Positions 34,697 through 43,533 of a stretch of DNA of 64,000 nucleotides are shown piece by piece. The translations under genes and the position numbers were made by a program. Each line of letters starts with the position of its first letter. Within the stretch, counting starts at the first letter, position 1. The stretch is from Conexibacter stalactiti (GTDB lineage Bacteria > Actinomycetota > Thermoleophilia > Solirubrobacterales > Solirubrobacteraceae). The DNA lies in NCBI RefSeq assembly GCF_035967765.1, contig NZ_JAYWIT010000020.1; one strand, given 5' to 3'. The notes under the pieces were generated by a model. The model searched no databases. It saw nothing but the letters and a program-made list of their open reading frames with translations, and was not told the DNA's origin.

Positions 34697-35617
34697 GTGG
34701 TGCGCGGTCGCATGAACCCTCTCCCCTTGCTCGGGCTCGCCGCCGGCTGCACGCTCGCGGTCGTCGGGACATACGCCCTGCTGGTTCGGACCAACCGCGG
34801 CCAGCGGATCGACCAGGGCGCCTTCGACGGCCGCGCGCTCGCGACGACGACCGCGCACGACGCCGCCCAGCAGCTGCTGACGACGATCAGCATCGGCACG
34901 CTCGCGCTGGCGCTGCTGGTGCTCGTCGCGCAGGCACTGCTGCGCGGGCGGATCGCGCTGGCGCTCGTCGCCGGCACCGCGATCGGCGGCGCGGTGATCA
35001 CGACCCAGGTGCTCAAACGGGTCCTGGAACGGCCCGACCTGCTGCTTGACGGTCGCCTGTACGAGAACAGCTTCCCCAGCGGTCACGTCACGATCGCCTT
35101 CGCCGTCGGCGTCGCGGCGACGCTGGTCGCCCCCGTCCGCGCGCGCCGGCTCGTCTCTGTGCTCGCGGTCGCGTACGGCTCAGCCGTCGGGATCGCCGTC
35201 GTCGCCGCCGGCTGGCACCGCCCGAGCGACGTCGCCGGGGCGTTCTTCGTCGTGACGGCATGGGCGGCCGTCGCCGGGCTCGCCGACGCGCTGCTGGAGC
35301 GGCGCCGCGCCGGAGCGTCGAGCTGGCCGCAGCCGGGCGTCGCGCGCAGCTATCTGCTGCTCGGCGGGGCGCTGATCGTCGCCGGCTACGCGGTCACGGT
35401 CGCGATCGTCGCCGCCGGCCGCGCGGGCGCGATCGAATGGACGGCCGTCAACGGCGCCTTCGCCGGCGCCTGTGTCGCCGTCGCCGGCCTCGCCGCGCTG
35501 CTGATGGCGGCGCTGCTGTCCGCACTGCGCGCGACGCTGCCGACGCGGTCGCGCGTGCCGGCCCAGCGCGCTGGCACGCGGTCAGCGCCGTCCGCTCGCC
35601 GCCGCGCGGCGCGCTGA
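34697..35617 (+). CDS. PAP2-family phosphatase
   Basis: A 306-residue (from GTG 34697; ATG 34712 is an alternative) membrane phosphatase of the type 2 phosphatidic acid family. The three motifs are LKRVLERPDL, NSFPSGHVTIAF and GWHRPSDVAGAFF. About six to seven helices flank them; the C-terminal tail is Arg/Pro-rich. Likely substrates are lipid or polyprenyl phosphates at the outer face. It is divergent from efp and 66 bases after the XRE gene. Confidence 0.85.
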   Translation: MVRGRMNPLPLLGLAAGCTLAVVGTYALLVRTNRGQRIDQGAFDGRALATTTAHDAAQQLLTTISIGTLALALLVLVAQALLRGRIALALVAGTAIGGAVITTQVLKRVLERPDLLLDGRLYENSFPSGHVTIAFAVGVAATLVAPVRARRLVSVLAVAYGSAVGIAVVAAGWHRPSDVAGAFFVVTAWAAVAGLADALLERRRAGASSWPQPGVARSYLLLGGALIVAGYAVTVAIVAAGRAGAIEWTAVNGAFAGACVAVAGLAALLMAALLSALRATLPTRSRVPAQRAGTRSAPSARRRAAR

Positions 35618-35658
35618 GCTGCGGCGCCTCCTTCACGTCGCCGATGGGCGCCTCGCGT

Positions 35659-35728
35659 CGGCGGGCGAGCGACGGCGGCCGTCGCGTGCTGGTGCTCAAG
35701 CGGCGGGCGAGTGACGGCGGCCATCGCG
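35659..35728. repeat. Imperfect direct repeat pair, 28 bp
   Basis: Two 28-base copies at 35659-35686 and 35701-35728, both starting CGGCGGGCGAG and ending TCGCG, differing at two positions and separated by 14 bases. They occupy the 288-base gap between the PAP2 and GH44 genes (35618-35905), in which no gene is seen. The GC-rich sequence may form structured RNA or simply reflect local duplication. Confidence 0.55.
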
Positions 35729-35905
35729 GGGTGAGTCGGGCGGGTTCGGCGGTGGATGCGGGAGATCCCGCCGGCCGCTGGACGGTTCCTGGACGCGGCA
35801 CTGGACGTCCAGGACGAAATCGCCCGTGCGTCCAGGGAATTCGCCGACGCACCGGCTGGTGGTCTCGCACTGGCTCGCGGGCGGTGCATCGGCTACGGTG
35901 AGCGT

Positions 35906-37987
35906 ATGCGGACGGACCCGCATCGCCGGAACGGAGTGCGTCGCGCCTCCCTCCGCAGCAGCCTCGCCGGAACGTTCGCGCTCGCCGCGACGCTGCTCGC
36001 GCTGCCCGCCGCCGGCCAGGCGCTCGCCGCCCCCGGCCCGGCGCTGACGGTCGACGTCGCCGCTGACCGGCACGCGATCTCGCCCGAGATCTATGGCATG
36101 AGCTACGCCGATCCGACGCTCGCCGACGAGCTGAGACTGCCGGTCAACCGCTGGGGCGGCAACTACACCGACCGCTACAACTGGCGAATCGACACCTGGA
36201 GCACGGGCCGCGACTGGTTCTTCGAGAACATCTCCGGCTGCTGGTCGGCGTGTGCCGGCGAACCGCCGGCCGACCCGTCGCAGGGCTACCGCCGGATACT
36301 CGACGGCGACCGCGCCACCGGGGCCCAGACGCTGCTGACGCTGCCGATGGTGGGCTGGGTCGCCAGACAGGCCGGCTACGCGCATCCGCTGCCGTGCAGC
36401 TATCCGAGATCGCTCTTCCCCGACCAGGACAGATGGGACACGGAGTGGCTGCCGCCCAGCGCCAGCGCCTGCGGCAACGGCAGAGACGACGGCGACTGGA
36501 TCACCACCAACGACCCGAACGTCGCCAGCACGCCGTCGACCGCTCAGCTCTCGTCCGACTGGATCGCGGACATCACCGCTCGCTATGGCGCCGGCGCCGT
36601 GCGCTGGTATGGCCTCGGCAACGAGCCGGCGCTGTGGAACGACACGCACGTCGACGTCCATCCACAGCCGACGACCTCCGGCGAGCTGCGCGACAAGACG
36701 ATCGCGCTGGCGCGCGCCGCCAAGCAGGCCGACCCGTCCGGGCTGACGCTCGGCCTGTCCGAGTGGGGCTGGCCGGCCTACTTCGCCAGCGCCGCCGAGC
36801 AGCAGGGGCAGCCCGATCCCGCCAAGCCGGCCGGCGTACCGCTCGTGGGCTGGTTCCTCGATCAACTGCGCGCCGCCGGCGAGGCCGACGGCAAGCGCTT
36901 GCTCGACTACCTCGACCTCCACTACTACCAGCAGATGACGGTGAACGACGCCCCCGGATCGACCGCCGTGACGCGCTCGCTGTGGGACCCGAGCTACACC
37001 GACGAGAGCTGGATCGACCAGAGAATCGCGCTGCTGCCGCGGATGCACGCGTGGATCGCCGACCACTACCCCGGCACCAAGGTCGCGCTCAGCGAGTACG
37101 ACCTCTCGATCGGCGACCCGGTGCTCGACACCGTGATCCAGGCCGACACGCTCGGGATCCTCGCGCGCGAGCGGGTCGACCTCGCCGCTCGCTGGTCGCC
37201 GCCGAAGGCGGGCGAGGCTCAGGCGAACGCCTTCCGCCTCTATCGCAACTACGACGGTGCCGGCGGCCGCTTCGGCGACACCTGGGTCCGCTCCGTCAGC
37301 GCCGATCAGGCGACCGTCGCCGTCTACGGTGCCGCGCGCAGCGACGACGGCGCGATCACGATCGCGGTCGTCAACAAGAGCGGCCAGACGCGCTCGACGC
37401 CGCTGACGCTCGCCGGGGCGGAGCGAGCGGTCACCACCGCGCAGGCGTGGCAGTGGAGCGGTGCCGCCCCCGGCGCACGCCCCGTTCGCGTCGCCGACGT
37501 CGCGTTCGGCGGCAGCGCGACGACGCTCGAGCTGCCCGCCCACTCGCTGACGATGGTCGTCGTGCCGGGTGACACCAGAACGCCGCCGCCGGACGAGCCG
37601 GCGAGACCGCTTCCAACGGCGCCCGGCCAGCCCGCCGACCCGCCGGCGAACGGTCCGACGCCGGGCGGAGCCACGCCCGGCGGGAGACGTCCCGCGACCG
37701 TCCCGCCGCTGCCGCTCGCCGACCGCGTCGGTCTCCCCTCCGCGAAGCGCTGCGTGCGCGCGGCGACGCTGAAGTTCCGCGTCAGATCGCCGACGACGAG
37801 ACGGCTGCTGTCGGCACGGGTCGCGATCGGCAGGCGCGCGCTCACGCTCGGAGGCCGTGGACTGACACGGCCGGTCGTGCTCAGAGGTCTGCCGCGGAGC
37901 GGCGCCTTCACCGTCAAGGTCAGACTCAGGCTCGCCGGCGAGCGCAGGACCACGGTGGCGCACCGGCGCTACCAGCGCTGCCGCTGA
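35906..37987 (+). CDS. Secreted GH44-like glycoside hydrolase
   Basis: A 693-residue secreted protein. Signal peptide about 1-42 (RRASLRSSLAGTFALAATLL ... ALAAP). The GH44 catalytic domain (about 48-560) begins ISPEIYGMSYADPTLADELR, then RWGGNYTDRYNWRID and DWFFENI. The acid Glu is in WYGLGNEPALW and the nucleophile in VALSEYDLSIGD, with DYLDLHYYQQ between. A Pro/Thr-rich linker (about 565-620) leads to a C-terminal domain of about 75 residues bounded by Cys (KRCVRAATLKF ... YQRC). GH44 enzymes hydrolyse cellulose and xyloglucan. ATG 35906 has a GGTGAG tract just upstream. Confidence 0.88.
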   Translation: MRTDPHRRNGVRRASLRSSLAGTFALAATLLALPAAGQALAAPGPALTVDVAADRHAISPEIYGMSYADPTLADELRLPVNRWGGNYTDRYNWRIDTWSTGRDWFFENISGCWSACAGEPPADPSQGYRRILDGDRATGAQTLLTLPMVGWVARQAGYAHPLPCSYPRSLFPDQDRWDTEWLPPSASACGNGRDDGDWITTNDPNVASTPSTAQLSSDWIADITARYGAGAVRWYGLGNEPALWNDTHVDVHPQPTTSGELRDKTIALARAAKQADPSGLTLGLSEWGWPAYFASAAEQQGQPDPAKPAGVPLVGWFLDQLRAAGEADGKRLLDYLDLHYYQQMTVNDAPGSTAVTRSLWDPSYTDESWIDQRIALLPRMHAWIADHYPGTKVALSEYDLSIGDPVLDTVIQADTLGILARERVDLAARWSPPKAGEAQANAFRLYRNYDGAGGRFGDTWVRSVSADQATVAVYGAARSDDGAITIAVVNKSGQTRSTPLTLAGAERAVTTAQAWQWSGAAPGARPVRVADVAFGGSATTLELPAHSLTMVVVPGDTRTPPPDEPARPLPTAPGQPADPPANGPTPGGATPGGRRPATVPPLPLADRVGLPSAKRCVRAATLKFRVRSPTTRRLLSARVAIGRRALTLGGRGLTRPVVLRGLPRSGAFTVKVRLRLAGERRTTVAHRRYQRCR

Positions 37988-38005
37988 CATACGCTCCTGA
38001 CCCCG

Positions 38006-39226
38006 ATGAACCGGTTTTCGCGCCTCTGGGGTCACAAGGACTTCCGCTGGCTCTTCCTCAGTCAGACGATCTCGACGACGGGCGACCGGATCGTCCTCGT
38101 CGCGTTGGCGCTGCTGGTGACCGAGCGGACCGGCTCGACGGCGGAGCTGGGTCTCGTGCTCGGCGTCTACACCGCCTCGCACCTCGCCTTCGTGCTGTTC
38201 GGCGGCGTCTGGGCCGACCGCCTGCCGCGCCACCGCATCATGCTCTCGACCGACCTGATCCGCGGCTGCCTGCACGCCCTGCTGGCGCTGCTGATCGTGC
38301 TCGACGCGATCACGATCTGGCAGCTCGTCGTGATCGAGGCGCTGTTCGGCGCCGCCGAGGCGTTCTTCCGCCCGGCCTTCAGCGGGCTCGTGCCGCAGAC
38401 CGTCCCGGAGGAGCTGATCCAGGAGGCGAACGCGCTCAACAGCCTCACGCAGACGATCGCCGAGTTCGCCGGGCCGGCGCTGGCGACCGTGCTCGTGCTG
38501 ACGGTCGGGACCGGCACCGCCTTCGCCGTCGACGCCGCCACCTTCTTCGTCAGCGCGGCACTCCTGGCGCTCGTGCGGCCCCGCCCGCGCGGCGAAGCGG
38601 CCCCGCGCGGCTCGCTGCGCGCCGAGCTGCGCGCCGGCTTCGAGGAGGTCCGCTCGCGCGCCTGGGTGTGGGTCACGATCGCCGTCTTCTCCTTCCAGCT
38701 GCTGGGCGCCTACGCGCCGTACGTCGTGCTCGGGCCGACGGTCGCGCAGGAGCGCTACGGCGACGCCGCGCTGTACGGCTGGCTGGCGGCGGCCGTCGGC
38801 TTCGGGACCGCGCTCGGCTCGCTGCTGGCGCTGCGCTGGCGGCCGCGCCGGCCGCTGGTGGCGGGGATCCTGCTGGTGCTGCCGTTCTGCCTGATGCTGA
38901 GCGGCTACGCGCTCGGGATCCCGCTCGCGCTCGCGCTCGTCGCCGGCGCGACCACCGGCGTCGGCGTCGCGCTCTTCAGCGTCTGGTGGCAGACGGCGCT
39001 CGCCGAGCGGATCCCGCCCGGCGCGCTCTCCCGCGTGACCTCGTACGACTATCTCGGTTCGCTGGCGCTGATGCCGATCGGCTACGTCGTCGTCGGCGCG
39101 CTCGCCGACGAGCTGGGCGCGACCGAGGTGATGGCGGCCGGCGGCCTGCTTGCGGCGTCGGTGCTGCTGCTCGGACTGCTGCCGCGCGAGACGCGCGAGC
39201 TGGAGTCGGTCAGCCGACGACCGTGA
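38006..39226 (+). CDS. MFS transporter (EntS-like)
   Basis: A 406-residue, 12-helix major facilitator protein. Motif A-like GGVWADRLPRHRIML follows helix 2, with LWGHKDFRWLFLSQTISTTG at the start and a Pro/Arg-rich central loop at about 190. It resembles the MFS_3/EntS efflux group; the substrate is unknown. Its start lies 18 bases after GH44, so the two may be co-transcribed. The stop overlaps the convergent pepQ gene by 17 bases. Confidence 0.85.
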   Translation: MNRFSRLWGHKDFRWLFLSQTISTTGDRIVLVALALLVTERTGSTAELGLVLGVYTASHLAFVLFGGVWADRLPRHRIMLSTDLIRGCLHALLALLIVLDAITIWQLVVIEALFGAAEAFFRPAFSGLVPQTVPEELIQEANALNSLTQTIAEFAGPALATVLVLTVGTGTAFAVDAATFFVSAALLALVRPRPRGEAAPRGSLRAELRAGFEEVRSRAWVWVTIAVFSFQLLGAYAPYVVLGPTVAQERYGDAALYGWLAAAVGFGTALGSLLALRWRPRRPLVAGILLVLPFCLMLSGYALGIPLALALVAGATTGVGVALFSVWWQTALAERIPPGALSRVTSYDYLGSLALMPIGYVVVGALADELGATEVMAAGGLLAASVLLLGLLPRETRELESVSRRP

Positions 39227-40304
39227 GCTGCTTCGGCAGCGTCGAGAGCACGTCGCAGCCGTCCTCGGTGACGACGACGAGATCCTCGATGCGCACGCCG
39301 AGCACGCCCGGCAGGTAGATGCCGGGCTCGTCCGTGACGACGTTGCCGGCCGCCAGCACAGCGGTCGACGCTCTCGACAGCCGCGGCGCCTCGTGCACCT
39401 CGATCCCGACGCCGTGGCCGAGGCTGTGGCCGAACGCGTCGCCGTGGCCGCCGGCGACGATCACGTCGCGCGCGGCCGCGTCGGCTTCTCTGCCGCTGAC
39501 GCCCGGTCTGATCGCGGCGAGGCCGGCCAGCTGCGCCTCCAGCACCAGCTCGTAGATCTCCTGCGCCCGCTGGTCGACCTCGCCGGCCGCATAGGTGCGC
39601 GTGCAGTCGGAGCAGTAGCCGTCCAGCTCGGCGCCCCAGTCGATCACGACGAGGCTGCCGGCGGCGATCGGCACGTCGCGCGGGCTCGCGTGCGGCAGCG
39701 CACCGTGGCCGGCGTGGGCGACGATCGTGTCGAAGCTCGCCTTCTGCGCGCCGAGCCGCTGCATCTCGTGCTCCAGCGCGAGCGCGACCTCACGCTCGCG
39801 GCGGCCGATCAGGCCGCCTCTCAGCACCTGCGTCAGCGCGCTGTCGGCGAGGATCGCCGCCGCGCGGATCCGCTCGATCTCGTGCTGGTCCTTGACCAGC
39901 CGAAGCTCCTCGACAAGCCCGCCGGCCGGGACCAGCTCGACGCGCGCGGGCAGCAGCTCGCGCAGTCGCTTGTGGGTGCGGACGGAGACCTGCTGGTCGT
40001 CGAAGCCGAGCCGCACCTCGCCGTCGGGCAGGCCCGGCAGGACCTGGTCGAGCAGGTCGGTCTCGCCGATCACGCGCTCGTAGCCGTGGACCTGCTCCTG
40101 CGCCTGCGTCTCGTAGCGGAAGTCGGTCACGAAGCGGCGCAGGTCGCTGCCGACGACGGCGAGGCCGTTGGAGCCGGTGTAGCCGGTCAGGTAGCGGACG
40201 TTGACGAGGTTGGTGACCAGCAGCGCGTCGAGCTCTCTGCCGGGGAGCAGGCTGGCGAGGCGGTCGGCGCGGGCGGCGCCGTCGGCGGTGATCGTGTCGC
40301 TCAT
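39210..40304 (-). CDS. pepQ: Xaa-Pro aminopeptidase/dipeptidase (M24)
   Basis: A 364-residue pita-bread metallopeptidase that cleaves Xaa-Pro bonds. The N-terminal creatinase-like domain (VRYLTGYTGSNGLAVV) precedes the catalytic domain, with ligands in VVIDWGAELDGYCSDCTRTY, GHSLGHGVGIEVHEAP, TDEPGIYLPG and RIEDLV. The start at 40304 overlaps aroQ by 4 bases, as in the actinobacterial aroQ-pepQ-efp-nusB order. Here efp is displaced 5 kb away. Confidence 0.92.
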   Translation of the reverse strand: MSDTITADGAARADRLASLLPGRELDALLVTNLVNVRYLTGYTGSNGLAVVGSDLRRFVTDFRYETQAQEQVHGYERVIGETDLLDQVLPGLPDGEVRLGFDDQQVSVRTHKRLRELLPARVELVPAGGLVEELRLVKDQHEIERIRAAAILADSALTQVLRGGLIGRREREVALALEHEMQRLGAQKASFDTIVAHAGHGALPHASPRDVPIAAGSLVVIDWGAELDGYCSDCTRTYAAGEVDQRAQEIYELVLEAQLAGLAAIRPGVSGREADAAARDVIVAGGHGDAFGHSLGHGVGIEVHEAPRLSRASTAVLAAGNVVTDEPGIYLPGVLGVRIEDLVVVTEDGCDVLSTLPKQLTVVG

Positions 40305-40747
40305 CTGTTCAGCTCCTCTCGCAGGCGCGCGAGCGCGTCGCGGTATCCGTCGGGTCCCTTGCCGGCGACGGTCTCGATGCAGAGGTCGCGGATCACCGAC
40401 ACGCGGCGCCACTCCTCGCGTTCGTGCACGTTGCTGAGGTGCACCTCGACCGCGGGCAGTCTCGCGATCTCCAGCGCGTCGCGGATCGCCCACGAGTAGT
40501 GCGTCCACGCGCCCGGGTTGAGCACGATCCCGTCGGCCATCCCGTCGAGCTTGTGCAGCTGCTCGACGTACTCGCCCTCGAAGTTGGTCTGGAAGAACTG
40601 CACGCGGAGGCCGAGGTCGGCCGCGAAGCCGCCGATCGTGCGCTCCAGTCTGTCGAGCGAGAGCGTGCCGTAGTGACCGGCGTCGCGGCGGCTGAGCTGG
40701 TCGAGGTTGACGCCGTGCAGGACGGCGATGCGGTCGCTCTGGCTCAT
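40301..40747 (-). CDS. aroQ: 3-dehydroquinate dehydratase, type II
   Basis: A 148-residue dodecameric-type dehydratase, shikimate step 3. VLHGVNLDQLSRRDAGHYG carries the family start with the active-site Tyr (Y in HYGTLS). FFQTNFEGEYVEQLHKL, VLNPGAWTHYSWAIRDAL and VEVHLSNVHEREEWR hold the substrate-binding Asn and His. It is coupled to aroKB by a 4-base overlap. Confidence 0.95.
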   Translation of the reverse strand: MSQSDRIAVLHGVNLDQLSRRDAGHYGTLSLDRLERTIGGFAADLGLRVQFFQTNFEGEYVEQLHKLDGMADGIVLNPGAWTHYSWAIRDALEIARLPAVEVHLSNVHEREEWRRVSVIRDLCIETVAGKGPDGYRDALARLREELNR

Positions 40748-42324
40748 GCCGTCGCTCCTCGTCGTTGGGCCAGCTCCGCAACCGCCGCGCGCAGGTCGTC
40801 GTCGCCGACCTGACAGCCGGGGCGCGCGGCGCCGGGAGCGTCGAGCAGCACGAACGGCACCGGCGCGCCGCTGCGGCGCTTCTTGTCGCGCGCGGTCGCC
40901 AGCACGACGGCGTCGACGTCGACGGCGCCGGGCGTCAGCTGGATCGGCAGGCCTTGGGCGGCGAGCAGCGCCGCGACCTCGTCACGCAGCGCCTCCTGCC
41001 CGGAGAGCCGCAGCGCGGCGAGCAGGCCGAGGCCGACCGCCTCGCCATGGCGGAACATCGCGTATCTGGTGACGGTCTCGATCGCGTGGCCGACGGTGTG
41101 GCCGAGGTTGAGCACCTGCCGCACGCCGCCGTCGCGCTCGTCGAGCGAGACGACCGCCAGCTTCGTGCGCGCGCACTCGAAGATCATGTCGGCGTCGGGC
41201 TCGTCGCCGCTGCGGACGCGCTCCCACAGGTGACCGCCGGCGATCAGCGCCGTCTTGACGACCTCGGCATAGCCGGCCGCGGCCTCTTCCCGCGGCAGCG
41301 TCGCGAGCGTGTCGACGTCGACCACGACCGACGACGGCTGGTGGTAGGCGCCGACGTAGTTCTTCGCGCTCGGCAGGTCGACGCCGGTCTTGCCGCCGTA
41401 GGCCGAGTCGACCTGCGAGACGAGCGTCGTCGGGACCTGCACGATCGGCACGCCGCGCTGGTAGGTCGCCGCGACGAAGCCGGCGAGGTCGCCGACGACG
41501 CCGCCGCCGAGCGCGACGAGATGGTCGCTCTGCGTCATCCCGCGCTCGCCGAGCGCGATCCAGACCGACTCCGCCGTCTGCAGCGTCTTGTGCGTCTCCC
41601 CTGCCGGGATCGTGATCGTCTCGAGGGAGTCGCCGAGGCGCTGCGCGTAGCGCGGTCCGACCTGGTCGTCGGTCACGAGATAGCCGTTGCCGGGCACCGG
41701 CGAGAGCGCCGCGCCGAGCAGGTCGCGGCCGACGAAGACGGGATAGTCGCCGGAGGTGCTCGTCGCCCACAGCAGCCGCGTGCCGTGCGGCGCGTCGTGC
41801 AGCGCGAGGATCGACGGCAGCGCGTCGTCGATCCGGTCCCTGCGGTCGGCCGGGATGACGACGTCGGCCGCGGCCATGTACATCGGCCGGCGGCGGATGT
41901 AGAGGTCGCGGAACTCCTGCGGGTCGCGCGCGAGCGGCCGGCCGCGGCCGGCGGCCCGCTCCCACGCGGTGTTGACGTCGACGTCGAGCAGGACGGTCGT
42001 GTGGCGTCTCAGCGCCGCGCGGATCCGCGCCGAGTGCAGCGCGCCGCCGCCGAGCGAGTAGATCCCGCCCTGCGTCTGCTCCAGCGCCTCGCCGACCAGT
42101 CTCTCCTCCAGCGCACGGAAGCCGCTCTCGCCCAGTTCGCCGAAACAGCGGTCGATCGGCATGCCGGCGTGCTCGGCGATCGCGGCGTCGGCATCGTGGA
42201 CGGGGACGCCGAAGCGCTTGGCGAGGCGGCGGGCGGCGGTCGTCTTGCCGGCGCCCATGAAGCCGACGAAGACGAGCGCGCGGTCAGCCGGGAGGACCGG
42301 CTCCTGTCCCTTCAGCGGCGCCAT
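40744..42324 (-). CDS. aroKB: Fused shikimate kinase / 3-dehydroquinate synthase (AroK-AroB)
   Basis: A 526-residue two-domain enzyme. Residues about 15-175 are shikimate kinase: Walker A FVGFMGAGKTTAA, DADAAIAEHAG, GGGALHSARI and RPLARD. Residues about 185-520 are dehydroquinate synthase: GETHKTLQ, ALGGGVVGDLAGFVAATY, QVDSAYGGKTGVDLP, NLGHTVGHAIE and the zinc-site RHGEAVGLG. Thus it would catalyse steps 2 and 5 of the shikimate pathway. Both domains look complete. It overlaps aroC by 13 bases and aroQ by 4. Confidence 0.93.
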   Translation of the reverse strand: MAPLKGQEPVLPADRALVFVGFMGAGKTTAARRLAKRFGVPVHDADAAIAEHAGMPIDRCFGELGESGFRALEERLVGEALEQTQGGIYSLGGGALHSARIRAALRRHTTVLLDVDVNTAWERAAGRGRPLARDPQEFRDLYIRRRPMYMAAADVVIPADRRDRIDDALPSILALHDAPHGTRLLWATSTSGDYPVFVGRDLLGAALSPVPGNGYLVTDDQVGPRYAQRLGDSLETITIPAGETHKTLQTAESVWIALGERGMTQSDHLVALGGGVVGDLAGFVAATYQRGVPIVQVPTTLVSQVDSAYGGKTGVDLPSAKNYVGAYHQPSSVVVDVDTLATLPREEAAAGYAEVVKTALIAGGHLWERVRSGDEPDADMIFECARTKLAVVSLDERDGGVRQVLNLGHTVGHAIETVTRYAMFRHGEAVGLGLLAALRLSGQEALRDEVAALLAAQGLPIQLTPGAVDVDAVVLATARDKKRRSGAPVPFVLLDAPGAARPGCQVGDDDLRAAVAELAQRRGATA

Positions 42325-43478
42325 CCGATCCGCTCCTCGTAGGCGCGGACGGCTTCGCGCACGTCATCGATGTGGTCGCCGCCGAACTTGCTGCGGTAGG
42401 CGTCGGCGAGCACGTGCGCCAGCATCGCCTCGCCGACGACGCCGGCCGCCGGGACGGTGCACGAGTCGGTCCGCTCGCGCAGCGCCTGCGCCGGCTCCTT
42501 CGTGTCGATGTCGACCGAGCGCAGCGGCTTGGTCAGCGTCGGGATCGGCTTCATCGCGACCTTCACGACGACCGGCTCACCGGTCGTCATGCCGCCTTCG
42601 AGACCGCCGGCGTGGTTGGTCTCGCGGTAGTAGCCGCGCGCGTCGTCGTAGAAGATCTCGTCGTGGGCCTGCGAGCCGGGGACGCCGGCGACGCCGAAGC
42701 CGTCGCCGATGCCGACGCCCTTCATCGCCTGGATCGACATCATCGCCATCGCGATGCGGCCGTCGAGCCGCTCCTCCCACGAGATGTGCGAGCCGAGGCC
42801 CGGCACGACGCCGAAGGCGATCACCTCGAAGGTGCCGCCGAGCGACTCGTTGTTCTTGCGCAGCACGGTGATCTCTCTGACCATCGCTCTGCTCGCCTCG
42901 TCGTCGAGGCAGCGGACGGGGCTGTCGTCGACGCCTTCGAAGTCCGCGACGGTGAGCGCGGCGTCGCGGGTGGGTGCTCTCACCGACGTGATCTGCGTGA
43001 CGTGCGAGCGGATCTCGACGCCGACCGCCTTCAGGAACGCCTTCGCGAGCGCGCCGCCCGCCACGCGGGCGGCCGTCTCGCGGGCGCTGGCACGCTCGAG
43101 GATGTTGCGGACGTCGCCGGTGCGGTACTTCCACGTGCCGACGAGGTCGGCGTGGCCGGGGCGCGGGAGATGGACCTCGGGGATCTCTCTCTCGACCGGC
43201 CACGGGTTCATCCGCTCTTCCCAGTTGGCGAAGTCTCTGTTGGGGATCTGGAGCGCGACCGGGCCGCCCATCGTGCGGCCGTGGCGGACGCCGGCGGTGA
43301 CGTCCGCGCGGTCTCTCTCGATCTTCATGCGGCCGCCGCGCCCGAAGCCGAGCTGACGCCGGGCCATGTCGCGGTTGATCGCCTCCTGCTCCAGCTCGAG
43401 GCCGGCGGGAAGCCCTTCGACGATGCAGGTGAGGCCGGGGCCGTGCGACTCGCCGGCGGTGATGAGACGGAGCGCCAT
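42312..43478 (-). CDS. aroC: Chorismate synthase
   Basis: A 388-residue FMN-dependent enzyme converting EPSP to chorismate. Signatures: ITAGESHGPGLTCIVEGLPA, RRQLGFGRGGRMKIERD, RPGHADLVGTWKY, NILERASARETAARVA, and a C-terminal KPIPTLTKPLRSVDI plus RTDSCTVPAAGVVGEAM. The start at 43478 gives MALRLITAGESHG; an in-frame extension upstream is Arg-rich and antisense-like. First gene of aroC-aroKB-aroQ-pepQ. Confidence 0.95.
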   Translation of the reverse strand: MALRLITAGESHGPGLTCIVEGLPAGLELEQEAINRDMARRQLGFGRGGRMKIERDRADVTAGVRHGRTMGGPVALQIPNRDFANWEERMNPWPVEREIPEVHLPRPGHADLVGTWKYRTGDVRNILERASARETAARVAGGALAKAFLKAVGVEIRSHVTQITSVRAPTRDAALTVADFEGVDDSPVRCLDDEASRAMVREITVLRKNNESLGGTFEVIAFGVVPGLGSHISWEERLDGRIAMAMMSIQAMKGVGIGDGFGVAGVPGSQAHDEIFYDDARGYYRETNHAGGLEGGMTTGEPVVVKVAMKPIPTLTKPLRSVDIDTKEPAQALRERTDSCTVPAAGVVGEAMLAHVLADAYRSKFGGDHIDDVREAVRAYEERIGWRR

Positions 43479-43533
43479 AGGTGGTGGAAGGTTAGTTGGC
43501 GCGGCGATCAGATGGCTCGCCCGCGCCCGGCGA

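Noticed and set aside
35696..38275. Minus-strand open frame (859 codons) opposite GH44
   Set aside because: Shadow frame rich in Arg/Gly/Val; the plus-strand protein has a signal peptide and GH44 active-site motifs.
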